The notes beneath the pieces were generated by a model, which was not told the DNA's origin, made no database searches, and worked only from the letters and a program-made list of their open reading frames with translations. A program made the position numbers and the translations under genes. A stretch of 64,000 nucleotides of DNA from Longispora albida DSM 44784 (GTDB lineage Bacteria; Actinomycetota; Actinomycetes; Mycobacteriales; Micromonosporaceae), in NCBI RefSeq assembly GCF_000379825.1, contig NZ_KB903814.1, positions 248,001 through 312,000 on the forward strand, written 5' to 3'. How positions within the stretch are numbered: the stretch's first letter is position 1; each line of letters begins with the position of its first letter. Below, in pieces: positions 62,201 through 64,000 of this stretch.

Positions 62201-64000
62201 GACGGGGCCGCCGATGGCCGGGGTGTAGGCGATGGTCGTCTTGTTGTTCAGCGCGTCGTACTGCTCGATCGCCCGGCCGTGGGCGTCGTGCACGGCCGCT
62301 GACGACTGCCGGTACCCGGCTGCCGACAGCACCTCGGTCCTCGTCACGTTCCCCTTGACCGGCGCGGCACCGTAGGCCTGGCCGTCGTAGGAGTACCGCT
62401 GGCCGGACAGGGTCTCGCCGGTTGTGCCGCAGGCCGCGCCGACGGTCTCGGTCCGCGCCGGGCGGTTGACGATCCACTGTGCCTGGTTCCCGGCGTACGT
62501 GGTGGTCGTGCACAGGTCGTCGGCCGTGGTGGCCAGGTCGCCGAGGTCGCTGGTCTCCGTGTGCCGGCCGAGGCCGTCGAAGGTGCGCTTCTCCTCGGTC
62601 ACCCGGTTGGGCGCTCCGGCGATGGCCGTGTGGGTCTGCGTGCGGCGGACCTCGGCACGGTACGCGTTGAGCGCGCCACCCGGCCGGTCACGTGTCGCGG
62701 TCGGCCCGACCTGGAGCGGCCAGGACACGGTCGCGGACACCAGCGGGCCGCCGTCACCGTTGTAGGTCGCGACCTCGCGGGCGATGCCGCGCAGGCCGGC
62801 CTCGTCGGGCAGTGGCGTCGTGTCCAGCACGCCGCTGACCTGCGCCGGGCGGGCGGAGCCGTCGGCGAGCCGGTCGCCCTTCATGCCCCGGTAGAGGCTG
62901 TGGACGGTGAGGGTACGGGGGCCTGCCGGGTTACCGGTACGGACCTCCACCCGGCCGTAGCCACGGAACTGGCCCCAGGACTTGTGGTCGGCCGTGGTCA
63001 GCTCCGACTCGTCGTAGCGCCAGCCGGCCCCGCCGAGGTAGGCGTAGTCGGTGTGCTGCACGGGGCTGCCACCGAACCGGTCGGTCTCGACGACCCTGGT
63101 GACCCGGTACTTGTTGAACCAGTCGCGCAGCGGCTCGCCCAGGCCCGGGTCCCACATCGCCGGGTAGCAGGTGAGGGTGTTCTGGTCGGGGGCTGGCAGG
63201 CTGCCCGGCGCGCAGCCGGGAATGCCGTAGGTGACGTCGATCTGCCCGCCGGTCTCGGTGTTGATCTGGCGGACGCGGAACTTCTGGAGCTCGGCCAGCC
63301 CGGAACCCTGCGGGTCGACCCGGTTGGCCAGGCCCACGGCGTCGAAGGTCACCCGGGGCAGGGTCACGGCCGGGCCGGGGTGGCCCGTGCGGGTGATCGC
63401 GTTCAGCCACAGGCTCGGGGCCGTGCCGTCGGACGGGGCCGGGAAGAGGTGCTCGAAGGTCCACGAGTCCACATCGGAATACCCGGAGCCCTCGCGCACC
63501 TGCGTGGTGATCTTCGCGAGCCGCTGGGCGGTCCAGAACGTCGGGCTGTACACGCCACACGAGCCGGAGTCGCAGTGCTGGTCGAGCGGGGTGTCCGGCC
63601 AGTCCTGCGGCTGGCTCCGCACGCACGGCGAGCCCGGGACACACCGGTCGGCCGGGGTGAAGACGACCTGGGCAGGCGGCGGGGCGTAGGCGGCACCGTC
63701 ACGCAGTCCGTACTCGATCCGCGCGAGCTGCCCGCCCCGGACGTAGGGGGTCGCGGCGCTGGCGTCACCGTTGCGGCCGTAGTGGTTGAGTTCCTGGCCG
63801 TAGTAGTAGGCCATCGCGTTGCCGTTGGGGTCGACGACGTAGTCCAGGTTGAACCGGTAACCCTGCCGGCACCAGGCGTCGCCGTGAGCGATCTGGTAGC
63901 AGGGCTCGCCGGCCTGGTTGCCGTAGACGGGCACAGTCCAGGCCGACTTGGTCTCGGCGCTGCCCGCCGTCCAGCCCGGGAGCCGGTTGAGACCCAGGAA
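59264..64000 (-). CDS. Third SpvB/RHS protein, 5' end outside window, proline-rich tip
   Basis: At least 1578 codons; the frame runs to the right edge (LNRLPGW, then ETKSAWTVPVYGNQ), so the signal peptide and start are missing. Contents match the other two RHS proteins: SpvB-like region, cysteine-bearing CVPGSPC and DSGSCGVYSPTFW segments, YD repeats, and a closing core (HIGAREYDPVTGRFASADP, YANNNPFSYSDPDG). After the core comes a Lys/Ser/Pro linker and a 70-aa helical piece (LPKDVQKAFKEMSKALKNHK). A Gly/Asp turn region follows, then a proline-rich tail ending ICC. No toxin family is recognised in this tip. It is the closest in sequence to the 46676 RHS protein and has the same orientation. 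A terminator follows. Confidence 0.85.
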   Translation of the reverse strand, partial: FLGLNRLPGWTAGSAETKSAWTVPVYGNQAGEPCYQIAHGDAWCRQGYRFNLDYVVDPNGNAMAYYYGQELNHYGRNGDASAATPYVRGGQLARIEYGLRDGAAYAPPPAQVVFTPADRCVPGSPCVRSQPQDWPDTPLDQHCDSGSCGVYSPTFWTAQRLAKITTQVREGSGYSDVDSWTFEHLFPAPSDGTAPSLWLNAITRTGHPGPAVTLPRVTFDAVGLANRVDPQGSGLAELQKFRVRQINTETGGQIDVTYGIPGCAPGSLPAPDQNTLTCYPAMWDPGLGEPLRDWFNKYRVTRVVETDRFGGSPVQHTDYAYLGGAGWRYDESELTTADHKSWGQFRGYGRVEVRTGNPAGPRTLTVHSLYRGMKGDRLADGSARPAQVSGVLDTTPLPDEAGLRGIAREVATYNGDGGPLVSATVSWPLQVGPTATRDRPGGALNAYRAEVRRTQTHTAIAGAPNRVTEEKRTFDGLGRHTETSDLGDLATTADDLCTTTTYAGNQAQWIVNRPARTETVGAACGTTGETLSGQRYSYDGQAYGAAPVKGNVTRTEVLSAAGYRQSSAAVHDAHGRAIEQYDALNNKTTIAYTPAIGGPVAQAVTTNPLGHAATTMFDKYRGLPAVETDANGRQTQTVYDGLGRRTAVWLPGRARTDSASAQFEYDLPVSGAPSVTTKALQATGSYATSVELFDSFLRSRQIQQPSPAGGRIVTTTLYDTFGRSWKTSQPYHNTGAVAKVLLDTPDNELPGQTVTEYDGAGRKTAEIQLASGAEKWRTTTGYGGDRVHGTPPQGGTATTRVTDARGRLTELRQYHGGAPAGSFDATKYTYTRDGELSTVVDQAGNTWRYEYDIEGNLVRSEDPDQGVSTATYDAAGHRLTRTDARGRTLTYGYDVLGRKTSLSEGTTLLAGWAFDGPGGKGLPWSSTRYQGTAEYRTEVLGYDAGGRATGQAVVVPGVEGLLAGRYETKVSYNLAGQPVNTTPPAAGGLPQETQVHAYSPLGLPTTLGSTLTLYGSATYTNTGDLYRHVSGPAAKAVTRTFTTDPATGRVNRTQVTRTTAPTAVSDVNYTYDAAGNITKAADVTAGDTQCAKTDYLRRMTEAWTPGDGDCAKTPATTGLGGPAPYWHSYTYDVAGNRTSEVRHASAGDTTRTYGYAGGHTLRTVSGGSSFTHDASGNQTERVSGGVTQQLTWDAEGRLANLVQSGASSSAIYDADGNRLLRKDATGTTLYLGDTELKLSPGGTGVTGTRYYTHLDRTVAVRTAGKLTWLVADHHGTASAGLDSVTLAVTRRFSLPFGESRDATPPAWPGERGFVGGITDGTGLVHIGAREYDPVTGRFASADPVIDHEDPQQVNGYSYANNNPFSYSDPDGLKAKKKVKPASSSASGKKSSSGSPKPKPKTVKIVDIKKLPKDVQKAFKEMSKALKNHKPGKPLKISTDAVLSLMEYRDHVTNKALGKSGGGGDGGMVIDGDYVNYSIAYDVDDGSDGSLYFPSQAPEPEPEPAPPAPAPKPPKPCGGWSQCLPVPPTPERPPVPGPITQPFPVPVPVPDRPATAANPGKEAVLPGTRLGTQDIPICC

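Overview
The window is very GC-rich, almost fully coding on both strands, and reads as chromosomal DNA of a filamentous actinomycete. Supporting signs are an F420-type (deazaflavin) oxidoreductase, an IdeR/DmdR-type iron box, the Lhr helicase–Nei2 glycosylase pair, an Eis-like acetyltransferase, many GTG starts and many probably leaderless promoters. The genus cannot be named from the sequence. No tRNA, rRNA, integrase, transposase or CRISPR array was found.

Layout: (1) 1–11031, plus strand: a two-gene module. A large LamG/DNRLRE/nidogen-like surface or secreted protein, cut by the left edge, overlaps by ATGA a 2116-aa secreted SpvB/RHS (YD-repeat) protein whose C-terminal tip looks like an aerolysin-type pore-forming segment. 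(2) 11104–46504: about 35 kb of mostly small independent units. They include DNA repair genes (AlkZ-like glycosylase, SRAP/HMCES, AlkA-like glycosylase, Lhr, Nei2), iron-siderophore reductase, serine hydrolase, PAP2 phosphatase, a divergent methionyl-tRNA synthetase behind a leader peptide and alternative hairpins, an orphan Liv-type binding lipoprotein, an HEAT-repeat protein, an idi–NUDIX–Eis-like operon, an orphan ModA with an HTH-TOBE partner, two GNATs, a glycosyltransferase, a Ca2+/H+ antiporter, a MarR-controlled haloalkane dehalogenase, a TetR–Lnt-like pair, a LysR regulator, a CHAP hydrolase, an asparaginase and a short STAND NTPase. (3) 46676–64000, minus strand: a second module of the same kind (LamG ×3 / ricin-type ×3 / DNRLRE protein followed by an RHS protein with a Hint domain and a deaminase-like tip), preceded by a third RHS gene cut by the right edge.

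The RHS modules at the two ends point towards each other. Both pair a LamG/DNRLRE protein with a secreted RHS protein, and both members differ at their C-terminal ends. The natural reading is a polymorphic-toxin family with an exported binding partner and an RHS cage carrying exchangeable tips; that function is inference. No dedicated immunity gene was recognised beside any of the three tips.

Control: stem-loop terminators follow most large units (11042, 13546, 20375, 42897, 46632, 59217). Candidate operators sit in front of the iron reductase, marR/dehalogenase, tetR and lysR genes. At least fourteen starts have a TANNNT hexamer 6–8 nt upstream and no Shine-Dalgarno site, so leaderless transcription seems common here.
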